From Sialis fuliginosa (Eukaryota; Arthropoda; Insecta; Megaloptera; Sialidae), in NCBI GenBank assembly GCA_961205875.1, contig OY540821.1, positions 6,634,001 through 6,698,000 on the forward strand: a stretch of 64,000 nucleotides of DNA, in the 5' to 3' direction. Below, one piece after another: positions 23,314-39,060 of the stretch. A program made the position numbers and the translations under genes. The notes below the pieces were generated by a model, which worked only from the letters and a program-made list of their open reading frames with translations, was not told where the DNA came from and did no database searches. Position 1 is the first letter of the stretch, and each line of letters begins with the position of its first letter.

Positions 23314-23430
23314 CCTTCGGCTTCGGCAAAACATTCGGCCCAATTTTGGCCGAAGCCGATTATTCAGCCGAACATGAAAATTTGGCTGAAGGTGGCCGAA
23401 GCCGATGCCGAATGTTCGGTCGGACACTAA
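23314..23430. repeat. CCGAA/TTCGG low-complexity cluster
   Basis: It is a run of imperfect CCGAAGCCGA, TTCGGC and GCCGAA words on both strands that can fold on itself, GC-rich in an AT-rich region. It is probably a decayed simple repeat of a kind seen in other arthropods. Confidence 0.6.
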
Positions 23431-24077
23431 TTCCGTAGTCCACGTGAGCACAGCTAGTATTGTATAGTTGTAGAAAGACGTAGAAAGCACGGTATCTGAC
23501 CACACGACGCGAAGAAATTTATAAAATATCTAGATTACGTTTTACCGGTGAAAGTTGTTGCTGAAGAAGATGAGAGTTTTATTTCGTTTTTGCTCCTACC
23601 CAAGCATGTAAAGTATCGTTCACGCAATATAATCGGTTTATTGATTTTATTGTTTCACAATCATCTCACACGAACTGTTGGCTAGCGTGATACTATACGA
23701 TATTCATCTATTTAAAATATAATAGATATTTGGAAATATTTAATACCTACAAATCATTGGCGTAGCTAAACCTGAGGGAGTTCTGTATCAAAATTTCTTT
23801 CAAGGGGCCCCTTTTTCAGAAAATATACAAAAACACTCCATAAAAAATATATTTGAAAATAACAAAAACAATATAATAATTATACATTAGGGTGGTCCTT
23901 AGATAGGGTTGGGACGAATTTTGATTGGGACGCCCTCAAATCAGCTCCATATAATATTAAAAAATGTGGAAAAAATTTCAGCCCTCTATCTTAAAAATTA
24001 GCCATTACATGGGTAATTTCCCTATTTAAAATACACGTGTTTATTCAATTTTGCAAAGACCTGAATACTAGAGCGTC
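23431..24077. other. Gene-free stretch
   Basis: About 23755-23830 carries GGCGTAGCTAAACCTGAGGG...AAGGGGCCCC, debris of a hAT-like repeat. No exon was seen. Confidence 0.4.
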
Positions 24078-24188
24078 TTAAGCTCTTTCTAAAAATCTAG
24101 AATCAAAGTTTAATTTATCCATCTAAATATAGAATATTTGTACCAGGAATGCATTCATAAGAATTCTAGATTTTTAGAAAGAGCTTAA
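24078..24188. mobile_element. 111-bp micro-MITE with 26-bp perfect inverted ends
   Basis: The left end TTAAGCTCTTTCTAAAAATC (then TAGAAT) is mirrored exactly at the right end. Both ends carry TTAA, so a TTAA target duplication is possible. Confidence 0.6.
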
Positions 24189-24640
24189 TACAGCATTTTT
24201 CAACCTTTTAGTATTTGCGACCCAATTTTCAATCACAATTCTCATCAGGCCGCCGCCCCCCCCCCTCCTCATAGAATAATTTTCACTGAAATCGTGCTGT
24301 TATTGTAATATAGGTTTCTACTTAGTTTAATTGTATTTTCTTTCCAAAACTTTGCTCTGCAAGACAGGCCCAAGGAAGTCACTAATAATTATTAATCTTG
24401 TTTTTAATTTAATATTGATAAGTTAATTATTAAATACATTGTGCAGTACTGATACAATTCTATTCATAAGTGTATTATATTAGTGTAAATGTTAAAGTGT
24501 ATTTTATTTTTTATTATGTCAGAATGTATTTTATTCTTTATTGCTTTTCTTTCAGTAAATTAAATACATTTTTTAATAATATTTTTTCTCGATATTCTTG
24601 CGCCCCCCATTTAGTTTTAACACGCCACCCTAATTAATTA
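24186..24640. mobile_element. hAT-like non-autonomous remnant
   Basis: The left end CAGCATTTTTCAACCTTTTA, then GTATTTGCGACCC, is the kind of terminus found on hAT/Charlie-type MITEs. A plausible right end, GCGCCCCCCATTTAG...ACGCCACCCTAATTA, lies near 24600-24640. A 10-base C run occurs at 24256-24265. The right boundary is uncertain. Confidence 0.5.
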
Positions 24641-25103
24641 TCTTTGGTGAATTTAGCACGAGGAAGCACTGTGCATTTACTTGACAGATGTTTTTGTAGA
24701 CGATTTGCTGTGGAACGTATCTACTGCGTAAAAAAAGACCCTAATGTATTTATAATAAAAATAACGAATGCAGCAATGTCAATATAAAAAGGTATTTATT
24801 ACAAATTACTAACTAATATACACAGTATATAAAATATACATACATCACATTTTCAATACAAACTATAAAATATTATAACAATAATTATAAAAATAATTAG
24901 AATTGTACATTACTTAAAATATATACAGTCGTAATGTAATAACTTAAATATGTTAATGATTTTAATCAGGACTGGCTTAAGGTCGCTGCAATCCTACCAG
25001 GAACGTCCATTTAAATATTAAAAAAATGGGTACAAAATACATATATCAAAAGTTTACTTTCGATTTCTGCGTTAGAAGCGCTAAGGACCCTGTATCCAGT
25101 CCT
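24641..25103. other. 3' flank of allantoicase
   Basis: The minus strand has an AATAAA candidate at 24800-24795 (TTTATT on plus) about 300 bp past the allantoicase stop. The rest is AT-rich with no gene. Confidence 0.45.
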
Positions 25104-29594
<4,491 letters not shown>

Positions 29595-29943
29595 TTTTTA
29601 TTTAAATCAATAAACCAAATTAACAAAAAAAAATAATAGAACTTAATCTCACGGTTCAATATTACCGATAAAAGTTAAAAATCTATGAATTGACCACATA
29701 TGATATAATTATTTAAACCTCTGATACAAATATCTCTATCACTCTAGTATATAGCTCTGTCGGTAATTTGATATCTAATGATTGTAGGAAATACTGTCAT
29801 ATACTTTTATACAAATCTCTTATCTTTAAACTATGGTTCTACACATGACATGTTCGTGATAGGAGAATATGCAAGATCCATATAACATGTAACACATCAT
29901 AATTAATAGGTTTTTTATTAGTTCGGCTGCAAACGCGTGGCTC
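29595..29943 (-). promoter_or_regulatory. Probable allantoicase promoter / 5' UTR interval
   Basis: This is the 350 bp between the allantoicase start codon and the piggyBac-like element. It is AT-rich; I cannot point to a definite TATA box or initiator. The role is inferred from position. Confidence 0.35.
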
Positions 29944-30021
29944 TTAACCCATTAACGACCAAAAGAAAACAAAAACATGCAGAAGATTTTTTTCAATAAA
30001 ATTAAGTACACATACAATATA

Positions 30022-30430
30022 CAGTGTATTCCAAGTTGATTAAGACATAGGAAATTTAACATGGGGACAATTAGAACTGTTGTAGTAACCTTTGATCAAA
30101 TTTAATGATGTGTGATTGGTGCATTTTGAAATGCCGCCACAAAATTTAGTAAAATTGTCATTAGTATTTTGTTTTCAATTGTATATCTGCCAAAAAATAT
30201 TATTATAATTTTATCTAGGATGCTTCCTTTAATTGCATTTATGTATTTTATTTTTTATTAAAGTTGAAAACAAAATACTGTTGATTAATTTAAAATTAAT
30301 CAGTTAGTTTCGAGGTGGCATTTCAAAATGCACCAATCACACATTGTTAAATTTGACCAAAGGCTACTACAACACTTCTAATTGTCCCCATGTTAAATTT
30401 CCTATGGCTTAATCAACTTGGAATACACTG
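30022..30430. mobile_element. TA-flanked MITE (CAGTGTATTCCAAG family), copy 2
   Basis: The ends CAGTGTATTCCAAGTTGATT and AATCAACTTGGAATACACTG are perfect inverted repeats flanked by TA, with terminal arms of about 130 bp. It is the same family as 25333-25903, inserted in opposite orientation and without the nested hairpin. It sits inside the piggyBac-like element, so it is the younger insertion. Confidence 0.85.
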
Positions 30431-30842
30431 TATTTATCTAAATATTACAACACAAGCTTTTGTTTATATTTAGAAAAAAAATTAACAGTGTGCATTTGAG
30501 GGAGTAAATTTGGCAGATATGAAGTCTATTTTGTGTGAGACTGCTTTTTTTTAAGATAAATTTCGTTTAAAAATCAAGTTATATGTATATTTAAGTTATT
30601 CTATATGATTTAAACAAAATTCGAAATCACATGCTTCAGTTGGATAAAATATATTAGCAAATCACATGTCATTCATATACAAATAATTCGCAACAATTAA
30701 AACACGTTTAAACACTCATGAAACTAATAACGTTAACAGATTTTGTTTGTTGCACTAATAGCATCTGATTTTTAAGGAAATATTGTGAATTAATATCCAT
30801 AGAAAGCAACACGAATTATAAAATGAGGTGTACACAAGTGTG

Positions 30843-33067
30843 TACGGCGCACAGTGGGTCTAAATCACACTTTTTTGCGCGAAATTTCGCTTCAAGCCAA
30901 TTTTCAACCAATTTTAATAAAGTCAGTGGCATTTGAAAGGTAAATAGTTGTAGTTTCTGAAAATTACCCCAAGAATAGTCAATTCACCCTCTTAATTATT
31001 CTTTCATCCCCTTAAATCTGAAAAATTGATTAAACGATAAATTCATAAATTAATAAATCGAATAAGATAATATATTCTGCACAAATATAAATATTTATTT
31101 GTTAGTACTATTATATAGTATGTGTAAACATGTGTGAACATATTTAAATATATACAGGGTGAGTCATAAGTTCGTATTTCTTCGATATCTCCTCTGTTAA
31201 TAATTAGAGAAAAATTTTAATTTTGAATGATATTATAAGTAATAATACACATCTAAACTTATATTAAAATATATAGTGTGCCCCCGAAAAAGGTGTATCA
31301 TTACAGGGTGAGTTGATAGTGCGTGTCTCTTCGATATCTCCTCTCTTTTACAAGATACAGAAAAAATTCAAATTTTAGATAATATTACAAGTAAAAATGT
31401 ACATTATAAGAATGTATTGAAATATACAGTGTGGCCCCGAAATAAGGTGTATCACAAATATAATGTATTTTTAAATGGGATGACCCATTTATTTCTACCT
31501 TATGTAACTCTTGTTTAGAAGATCTATACAGTGATACAATATTTTTTAAAAACATTGAGGGGAAGGGGTATGATATAATTTTTTTTCTTAGATGACGTTT
31601 TCAAACATTGTTTTGAAAAATCATTTTCGTTTTGGTGTGGCATTAGTTTAACCTAGACACCACTAGCAATCCATTAGAAATTTGTTTTATACAAGGTATC
31701 CCTGAAAAAAATACAATTATTCAAAAATTATATATTACAAAACTATTTTTTAATGGAACAAAATATTTTTTTGTCATTAAGTATGTAATATTCGGTACTC
31801 TACAAATTTTCACGGCAGGTAAATCCTGCACCTAAAATAAATAAATATACTAAAAACGCTTATTACTTACATTACATGAAACATTTATGAAAAAAAAACT
31901 CTTAGATTTTATGCTTAAAAATAAACACTTTGTGTCTTAAAAAAATTTTCTCTAATCTTGCAGGATTTAGACTAATTTTTTGAAAAAACTTTAAAAATCT
32001 CTATTGAATTAAAAACATATAAAAAGTCCTTTTAAAATATCAAACAAAAATTGTTTTATTTATTTTAAACAACAATTGTGCAATATGAAATATGTTTATT
32101 TTAAAATCGACCTCCAAATGCCCTTGAAGCCCTTCATTAAACATAAATAAATGATTTTTGAATATTTCCAATTTTTTTCAGGGACACCTTCTATAAAACA
32201 ATTAAATTTCGAATGGATTACTAGTGGTGTTGAGGTTTAGCTAATGCCACACCAAAACACTAGAATATATCTCCAAAATTAAGCCCTAAATGATTTATTA
32301 AAGCAATGTTTGAAAACGTCAACTAAGAAAAAAAATTATATCATACCCCTTCCCTTCAATGTTTTTAAAAAATATTGTATCACTGTATAGATCTTCTAAA
32401 CAAAAGTTACATAAAGTAGAAATAAATGGGTCATCCCATTTAAAAATACATTATATTTGTGATACACCTTATTTCGGGGCCACACTGTATATTTCAATAC
32501 ATTCTTATAATGTACATTTTTACTTGTAATATTATCTAAAATTTGAATTTTTTCTGTATCTTGTAAAAGAGAGGAGATATCGAAGAGACACGCACTATCA
32601 ACTCACCCTGTAATGATACACCTTTTTCGGGGGCACACTATATATTTTAATATAAGTTTAGATGTGTATTATTACTTATAATATCATTCAAAATTAAAAT
32701 TTTTCTCTAATTATTAACAGAGGAGATATCGAAGAAATACGAACTTATGACTCACCCTGTATATATTTAAATATGTTCACACATGTTTACATATACTATA
32801 TAATAGTACTAACAAATAAATATTTATATTTGTGCAGAATATATTATCTTATTCGATTTATTAATTTATGAATTTATCGTTTAATCAATTTTTCAGATTT
32901 AAGGGGATGAAAGAATAATTAAGAGGGTGAATTGACTATTCTTGGGGTAATTTTCAGAAACTACAACTATTTACCTTTCAAATGCCACTGACTTTATTAA
33001 AATTGGTTGAAAATTGGCTTGAAGCGAAATTTCGCGCAAAAAAGTGTGATTTAGACCCACTGTGCGG
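30843..33067. repeat. Giant inverted repeat, about 1.1-kb arms
   Basis: The left arm from GCGCACAGTGGGTCTAAATC is mirrored from 33067 leftward. Paired words keep one common axis (coordinate sum 63914 for ACAGTGGGTC/GACCCACTGT and GGAAGGGGTA/TACCCCTTCC), so the outer 700 bp or more has no net indel and only rare mismatches. Inside about 31600-32320 the arms diverge to roughly 80% by eye, with indels (sum shifts to 63887). Each arm contains two tandem units starting ACAGGGTGAGT (31154 and 31304). There is no coding. Confidence 0.9.
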
Positions 33068-33085
33068 CGGGCGTTAATGGGTTAA

Positions 33086-34094
33086 ATTAAAAATGTAATT
33101 GAGAAATGTGTATATTATGATAAAAAGGATGTAATATGTGCAAAATGCACTTATATTGAGTTCAATGATAGTTACAATGTCAAACCCATTTAAAAAAGAA
33201 CAAAATTATTTCAAATTTGTTTTATACATTTTATTGCAGAAATATCCAAAAGGTTTTCATAATATGGGCCTACTCAAATTAGATTATCCCATTCTAGGGT
33301 CTTTGGGTTTCGGACAGTGAAAACCCAGTCAATATCGGTTCAGTAGTTTTCGTGAAAGACGGGCAGACACAAATTCTAAAAACTATTAAAATTGTATTTA
33401 TAAACTAAAAAAAAATGCATTGTATTTACAAACAGAATCTACAGACTGTTGTAAGTCAAGACTATTTTTTATGGCGAATATTTAGAATAGATTTTTGGAT
33501 TGCTATTTTTCTCTATGGATCCTGATTTACGGGACATCTGTATACAAGTATTAATGAACCGGAGTATTTAACAAATTAATTATAATTTTATAATAGGTGT
33601 AGGTAGTTATTAAATATTTCTTTAATCCGCAAAAGTTTTATTTAAATCTCTGGACTGGTCCTTCAATACTCAACACGTGTTTCGACTTTTCAAGAAGTCT
33701 TCATTAGGAGTATAATAATATTCATGATGCCTAATTTTTAAAAACTATTTTATGTCTCCTATTACAAAAAAATACTTATTTCTGCAGAAAATAAAGGTTT
33801 AATCACAAAAATTGACCCTTTTAAAACTAATTTTTAATTTGATGCCCAAACGTTCGCAGGTGTCATGGCGCATTTTTGACGTCACTCCTTGTCATCAATA
33901 ATAAATCCTTGTTCCATCGCTAACGTTTCTCGGTTTTAGTTTTGGTAACACAAAACTGAGCAAATTGATAATTTAAAACCATAAAATAATATATAAACAG
34001 TGCAGATATCAATGAAACAAAAATGATATTTACTTAGCCGTGACGTCATCCACTCTAACTGGTGTTTCATCTAACATGGCAGATTGCTGTATTT
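33086..34094. other. Gene-free stretch with a Penelope-like trace
   Basis: At 33712-33655 (minus) is CTAATGAAGACTTCTTGAAA followed by AGTCGAAACACG. This is a CTRATGA...CGAAAC motif with a 5-bp stem (GACTT/AAGTC), of the kind that accompanies Penelope-like retroelements. Nothing else was recognised. Confidence 0.45.
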
Positions 34095-34225
34095 TGTGTT
34101 TTTATTTTAACAAAAATCATTAATCTTGCTTTTAATAAAAAAGAAATACATTTTTTAGAATATTTTTAACCTATTTCATTATTTAAAATCATAATTTCAG
34201 TGATACTTTGTTACTGGCATCATGC
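34095..34225 (+). repeat. Dispersed repeat also found inverted in MARCH5 intron 3
   Basis: TTTTAACAAAAATCATTAAT...GAAATACATTTTTTAGAATA...AGTGATACTTTGTTACTGGC, then ATCATGCCTATT, matches 41318-41187 in reverse, about 90% by eye over 125 bp. Confidence 0.65.
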
Positions 34226-35934
34226 CTATTCCAAACAGAATTTTATTTTCGTTTTCAGACAGAAATATTTAGAATATAAACTAATATTTCAATTTTGTGG
34301 ACTCAAAAACAATTGTAATATAATAGGGCGTCCATTAATTACGTAATGCTTGGGGCGAATGGGGGTCAGTAAAACCTTACGAATTCTTCTTGGTAAAAAG
34401 AGGGGGTAAAGTGTCCTCTAGTAACTTAAAATTTTAATACTTAATACAATACTGTAAAATGCAAATTTTTACGACTTCCCAAAAATTTTGTAATTTATAA
34501 TTTGTCTGCATTATGACGGCAAACAGTACCTACATTTTTTAATCCCTCGTAATAAATTAATTTCTTTGGCATTTAATTACGAGTGACTTATATTAGGTCC
34601 ATATATTTAAATAAAGCCACTATTATGGTTATGATATACATATATATTTTTATAATTATTATATAATTTTTTGTTTATGTTGTGATGATAAGTGTTTTCG
34701 GTTTTATTAATACTTTTTTTAATTTCTTTTAATGTTTATATACACAATACGAATGTATAACAACTTTTGGCCTAATAAGTAAAATACGATAAAGCCTCAT
34801 GGGGTCAAACAAACACAAAAAAAATTAATTTAGTTTGCTATAAATAGTAATATATTAGGTATTTACAGGACCGTTCTAAGGAATTTAAACATCCTGGGCT
34901 AATAACATCAGATGACCTTATGGTTCTTCTGGGAATATATTTTTTATTATGTATCAATTTAAATTTTTTTATATACAATGAAAGGTTTAAATTAAACAAA
35001 AATATCGTTATTTTAAGCCAGGGAAGTACGTAGATTTTTTTTGCAATAATAAGGTGCAAATCGATCAAAAATGGACTACTTGTACATAGAACATTTTTTT
35101 GTTATATTAATTTATTACATAGATAATTTAATAAAATTATTAAAAAAATATTCTTAAAAAAGTTATGAACGTACCCTCATATCTGCAGTTAATATTTTTA
35201 AATGTTGAATTGATAATTGTCGACATGTGGAAATGTTTGTTAAATATAAATTAATTTATTTGTATTACACAAATAATTATTATATTTATTTAAAGATATG
35301 AATATTATATACACATATAAATTAATTACATTGTAAATACAGTATATGTATGTTCAATAGATCAGAATCAGAAAAAGATCTTCGTACAAGTATGGCAGGA
35401 ATTAGAAGCAATTAGAGTGAATTGGCGACATTTTACAACAAAAATCCATTATACCATGATCGTACCGAAAGTATACATTATTACAATGTCCCCTAAAACT
35501 TACTTTTGCGCCCTCTTGAAGTTTGTGAAGACTTTTTTTTAATTCTCATAATGCTCTTTTACCCTATTTTGATTCCCCCCAGCAGTGGCCTGTTCCAACA
35601 ACCCCTAACTTCGTCACTGTAGTATCTCATACTTAAAAATTTTATAAGCATCATATTAATATTGGGCAGAATATTATAAAATTCAGATTAATAATAAAAA
35701 ACCACCTCTGAATCGCAATCTTCAATTTCGTTAATTACCACTTCTAAGATAAACTTTAATTGACTAAAAATTTTGAGAAAAACTCATCGCAATCTCGTTT
35801 TTTAGACATCTTTTACAAGGCTATAGTTGTACAAATTTTGATAAACCTTCCAAAAATTAAGACTAAAACGAAATTACAAAGTCCATAAATAAAATATGAC
35901 GTCTCTAAATGCTCTAAACTCTAAGTTCTAAAAT
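34226..35934. other. Gene-free AT-rich stretch
   Basis: No exon was recognised. About 34325-34420 (GGGCGTCCATTAATTACGTA) and 35555-35620 (CCCCCCAGCAGTGGCCTG) look like old transposon edges without clear partners. Confidence 0.45.
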
Positions 35935-36487
35935 ATCATTAAACCGGAAATGGATATAACAGGCGATTTTCTCTGAAACTATTCGACGTAAAAATTTTAA
36001 ATTCAGCAAAAAGATAGAGTGTGGTGACCCAATTATAGACACGAAGTAAAAAAAGTTGAATTTTGATTCTGGGAGTTAATTTCAGGAGGTAATTTGGAAA
36101 ATGGAAAAAACATTTCAAGGATGTGTAGGGTGTCAAATGAAAGCTTATTGAAGCATGAATTCAAGAATATATAATATAATGTATTTTTTTTTGTATTTTT
36201 CGGGAAAAATACTTTAAAATTTTTGTTCCTACCCTTTACACCAAAAGGATTGCTCAGAAAAATCTGAAAAAAATCGAGAACATTGAGAATTAGGTGAAAT
36301 ATTCTAGCAAAATCAATTGTTATAAACAATTCAATTGTTTATTTTCTTATAACTGCGGAACTAAAGGTTTTAGAGAAAAAGTTTTTTAACAAATATATTT
36401 CTCACATTGTAAGAAACAATTTTTGTCGTTACACGTTTTTCTAAATTTTCAATAATTTAAGTGGGGAGGGGGCTGATGGCACGGAAC
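35935..36487 (+). repeat. GTTCCGTGC-family repeat, copy 2
   Basis: It is collinear with 16473-17063 (GGCGATTTTCTCTGAAACTA; GTTGAATTTTGATTCTGG; GGGTGTCAAATGAAAGCTTA; TTTCAATAATTTAAGTGGGG; GGCTGATGGCACGGAACA). The left terminus is decayed. Open frames here on the minus strand match the same places in copy 1 and are repeat artefacts. Confidence 0.7.
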
Positions 36488-36616
36488 ACTAATTGTACAA
36501 ATATAGCTTGCACTTATCTTAATTATTTTTTTATAATATAAAATAAATGTTTAATATGAACTATATCAACTGAATTTATCCTTGGGATGATCTCAGCTTT
36601 CAATATACCTACTAAT

Positions 36617-36946
36617 GTCCGGTATTATAAAGAACCTAACAAAATTTGTTAGCTAGCAATTACATTCAAATGGGGTATTAATTCTGTACTAGTATCTATG
36701 AATTAGTTATGGAATTTAGAGCAGTGACACTTCAACTAATTGTAACACAGTTGGCATCTTTGACCGTACAAAATAATTTTCATAACATCACCACTGTTTT
36801 AATACCGTTTGTATTTACCTACAACGCGTGCGCGAAACTTGTCAAAGTCATCAACAAACTCCAAAAGAACTGTCATATAAGTTTGATATCTCAGTTGAAA
36901 GTGCTTGCTAGCTAACAAATTTGTTAGGTCCTTTATGATACCGGAC
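36617..36946. mobile_element. MITE with GTCCGGTATTATAAAG ends
   Basis: The left end GTCCGGTATTATAAAGAACC, then TAACAAA, is mirrored on the right (TTTGTTAGGTCCTTTATGAT, ACCGGAC). The terminal repeats are about 40 bp and continue to TTAGCTAGCAA/TTGCTAGCTAA. Relatives are at 51863-52225 and fragments at about 1916 and 10458. Confidence 0.75.
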
Positions 36947-37700
36947 TTAAAAATAGGGCAATTTCTATATGCAACCTTCAAAATAAAAATAAAAAAAATA
37001 TTACATCAGCATTTATAAAATAAATATAAATAAAAATTAAAAATATCTCATTTTCCAAAAAATATAAAAATAGCCAAGCAAACAAAATATTTAGATACAC
37101 ATAGACACAATATTTCAGTATGATCATATTTTAAGTATGTTTATTTAATTAATACTTACTAAAACATGTAAGTATATTATATTTCATAATAATATAAATA
37201 AATATAAAATTACACTGTATAACAAGTGGCAGACAGTATGAAGAAATTAGTTCAAACCAGTTAGTTAGTGTTTATTTTAAAATAAATATGACATTTAACA
37301 CAAGATAAGTGTTTTGGTTCAACTAAAAATGTTACAAATCTAGAATCAACTGGATTTTAAATAGGTACAAGAAGTAATATACATAATTAGGGGTCAATAT
37401 GCAATCTATAAATTACTATATTATTTAATCAATATAGAGCATATGTTATAGTCAGGGTATGATTGCATTTTGTAAAATTAATAATTAATTAATTGATTAT
37501 TATAGTTTGTAAACACCAGGTCTCGGAGGCTAGACAATATTTGTAATAATTTTGAAACGTGCATTGTGAATAGAACTCATGACCTCCACATCTTATAACT
37601 GCCCACAGAATCGACCTTAGCAAGTCTGGTGCCCTAGACGAGATTTATTTTTCCGCCCTCTCTCCCCCTAAAAAAATGTTAAAAATTCACGGAAATGTCA
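36947..37700. other. Gene-free stretch
   Basis: It is AT-rich. About 37610-37680 (AGTCTGGTGCCCTAGACGAG; CCGCCCTCTCTCCCCC) is hAT-like debris related to 39880-40030. Confidence 0.4.
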
Positions 37701-38290
37701 ATTAAAATTGATAAATTAACAAGAATAGTTCATATCTCAGCTTAGCGAGATCCTACAGACCCCAACTTTTTTTTTAAATATAGCTTACATCATTAACTTT
37801 AAAAGACTATCTAATCCCCTAAGACCGTCGAGATCCCCTTCCTCTCTTATTAACAAATAAAATTGATAAATTAACAAATAAATCGAATAGTTATATCTCA
37901 GCTTGGCGCGATCCTACAGACCCCAACTTTTTTTTAAATATAGATTCTATCATTAACTTTAACCTTGGGTTGCATAAAGCAAAATTAATCATGATTAGTT
38001 AATCAGTTAATTAGTTAATTCTAAAAAATAATCACGGTTATAATAAATTTTATAAGGTAAAAAATTATTATATTTATATAGTGAATTTTTCATTTATAAA
38101 CTGAGATTAAGTTAAGAATTAACATTAATCATGGTTTGAAAACAACCGATTAACTAATCGTAGTTAATTTTGCTTTATGCAACCCAAGGAAAGAATATTA
38201 AATGCCCTATGACCGTTGAGACCTCCTTCCCCTATTATTAACAAATAAGTTGATTAGTTAATATCTCAGCTAATACATTATTCAAGGTTT
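37700..38290. repeat. Degenerate tandem repeat split by a MITE
   Basis: The words AACAAATAAATTGATA, ATATCTCAGCTTRGCGMGAT, CCTACAGACCCCAACTTTTT and CATTAACTTTAA recur at about 37720-37870, 37860-37972 and, after the MITE, 38190-38290 (CCCTATGACCGTTGAGA...ATATCTCAGCTAA). The unit is about 150-180 bp, imperfect. Confidence 0.65.
37973..38189. mobile_element. MITE with GGGTTGCATAAAGC ends, copy 2
   Basis: The left end CCTTGGGTTGCATAAAGCAA is mirrored by TTGCTTTATGCAACCCAAGG, with inner arms GATTAGTTAATCAG and CTGATTAACTAATC-like words also inverted. It is inserted in a unit of the surrounding tandem repeat. Confidence 0.8.
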
Positions 38291-38554
38291 TCTGGGTTGC
38301 TGAATAAAAATTTGTTAGTTAGCAGCTATTAAATAATCGATTTTTCTTCGATTTAAAAAAAAATTAACATTGTTTATATTGAGCTATATTTTTTGCTTAA
38401 TCGGATTTAACAGATCGACAAAAAATTTAAAGATTAAAAAAAGTTTACTCAAAAAATACAGCCTGTACACTGATTTGAACCAAAAAAGTCACCCCCCCCC
38501 CTAAAGCCAGCGCTTGCTTCCCCCCCCCTTTTGTGGGGTCCATGATATGACTGC

Positions 38555-39060
38555 ATGAGAGTCCGTCCGTCCATCCTTTTCACACAAAGCTAAATAACTC
38601 GTAAACTATATAAATTTGAAATTTTTACTGAATATGTAAAATGACGCCCTCTAGTAAAAGATATACAAATACATTGGCCGACTATAAATCTTTAAAACTT
38701 TAAAAATTATGCATATGTTCTATAAATCGAATTTTACCAATTTCTCAAAAAATGTACACCAGCATTTTTAGGGTTTCGTAGAAAACTAGGAACCCTTAAG
38801 GCCTCTATACACCACCCAATCTGCAGGGCCTATTTGTCGGGAGGAAGAGTTGGGGTAATGCAGATTGGGACGTGTATAGACAAATCGGGCCGACTTTTCG
38901 CGGAATAATCGGCCCAATTTGCAGTACCCACACTTTACCTCCCGACAAATTGGCCCTGCAGATTGAGTGGTGTATAGAGGCCTTTATAGTTTCGCTCTGT
39001 GAGTCTGTCTGTCTATATAAATTTTATACCTGTTAAAATGAAATTTTGTATACGGACGTA
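38555..39060. repeat. GGAACCCTTATAGTTTCGC-type repeat, split by a MITE
   Basis: The left part holds GTCCGTCCGTCCATCC and ends AGGGTTTCGTAG...AGGAACCC. After the insertion the expected continuation TTATAGTTTCGCTCTGTGAG, then TCTGTCTGTC, resumes. It belongs to the AGGGTTCCG class common in insects. Confidence 0.6.
38799..38983. mobile_element. PIF/Harbinger-like MITE with TTA duplication
   Basis: The left end AGGCCTCTATACACCACCCA, then ATCTGCAGGGCC, and the right end GGCCCTGCAGATTGAGTGGT, then GTATAGAGGCCT, are inverted copies of about 48 bp. TTA flanks both ends (38796-38798 and 38984-38986), and the host repeat would read CCCTTATAG without it. The interior repeats inverted words (AATCGGGCCGA/TCGGCCCAATT). 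It is 185 bp. Confidence 0.85.

Larger units (their letters stand above)
29948..33081. mobile_element. piggyBac-like non-autonomous element, 3.1 kb, TTAA-flanked
   Basis: Left TTAA (29944-29947) followed by CCCATTAACG and right CGTTAATGGG followed by TTAA (33082-33085) are perfect inverted ends. TTAA duplication plus CCC termini is the piggyBac signature. No transposase frame is present. Contents are a TA-flanked MITE (30022-30430), about 400 bp of unrecognised DNA, and a giant palindrome (30843-33067). Confidence 0.75.
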
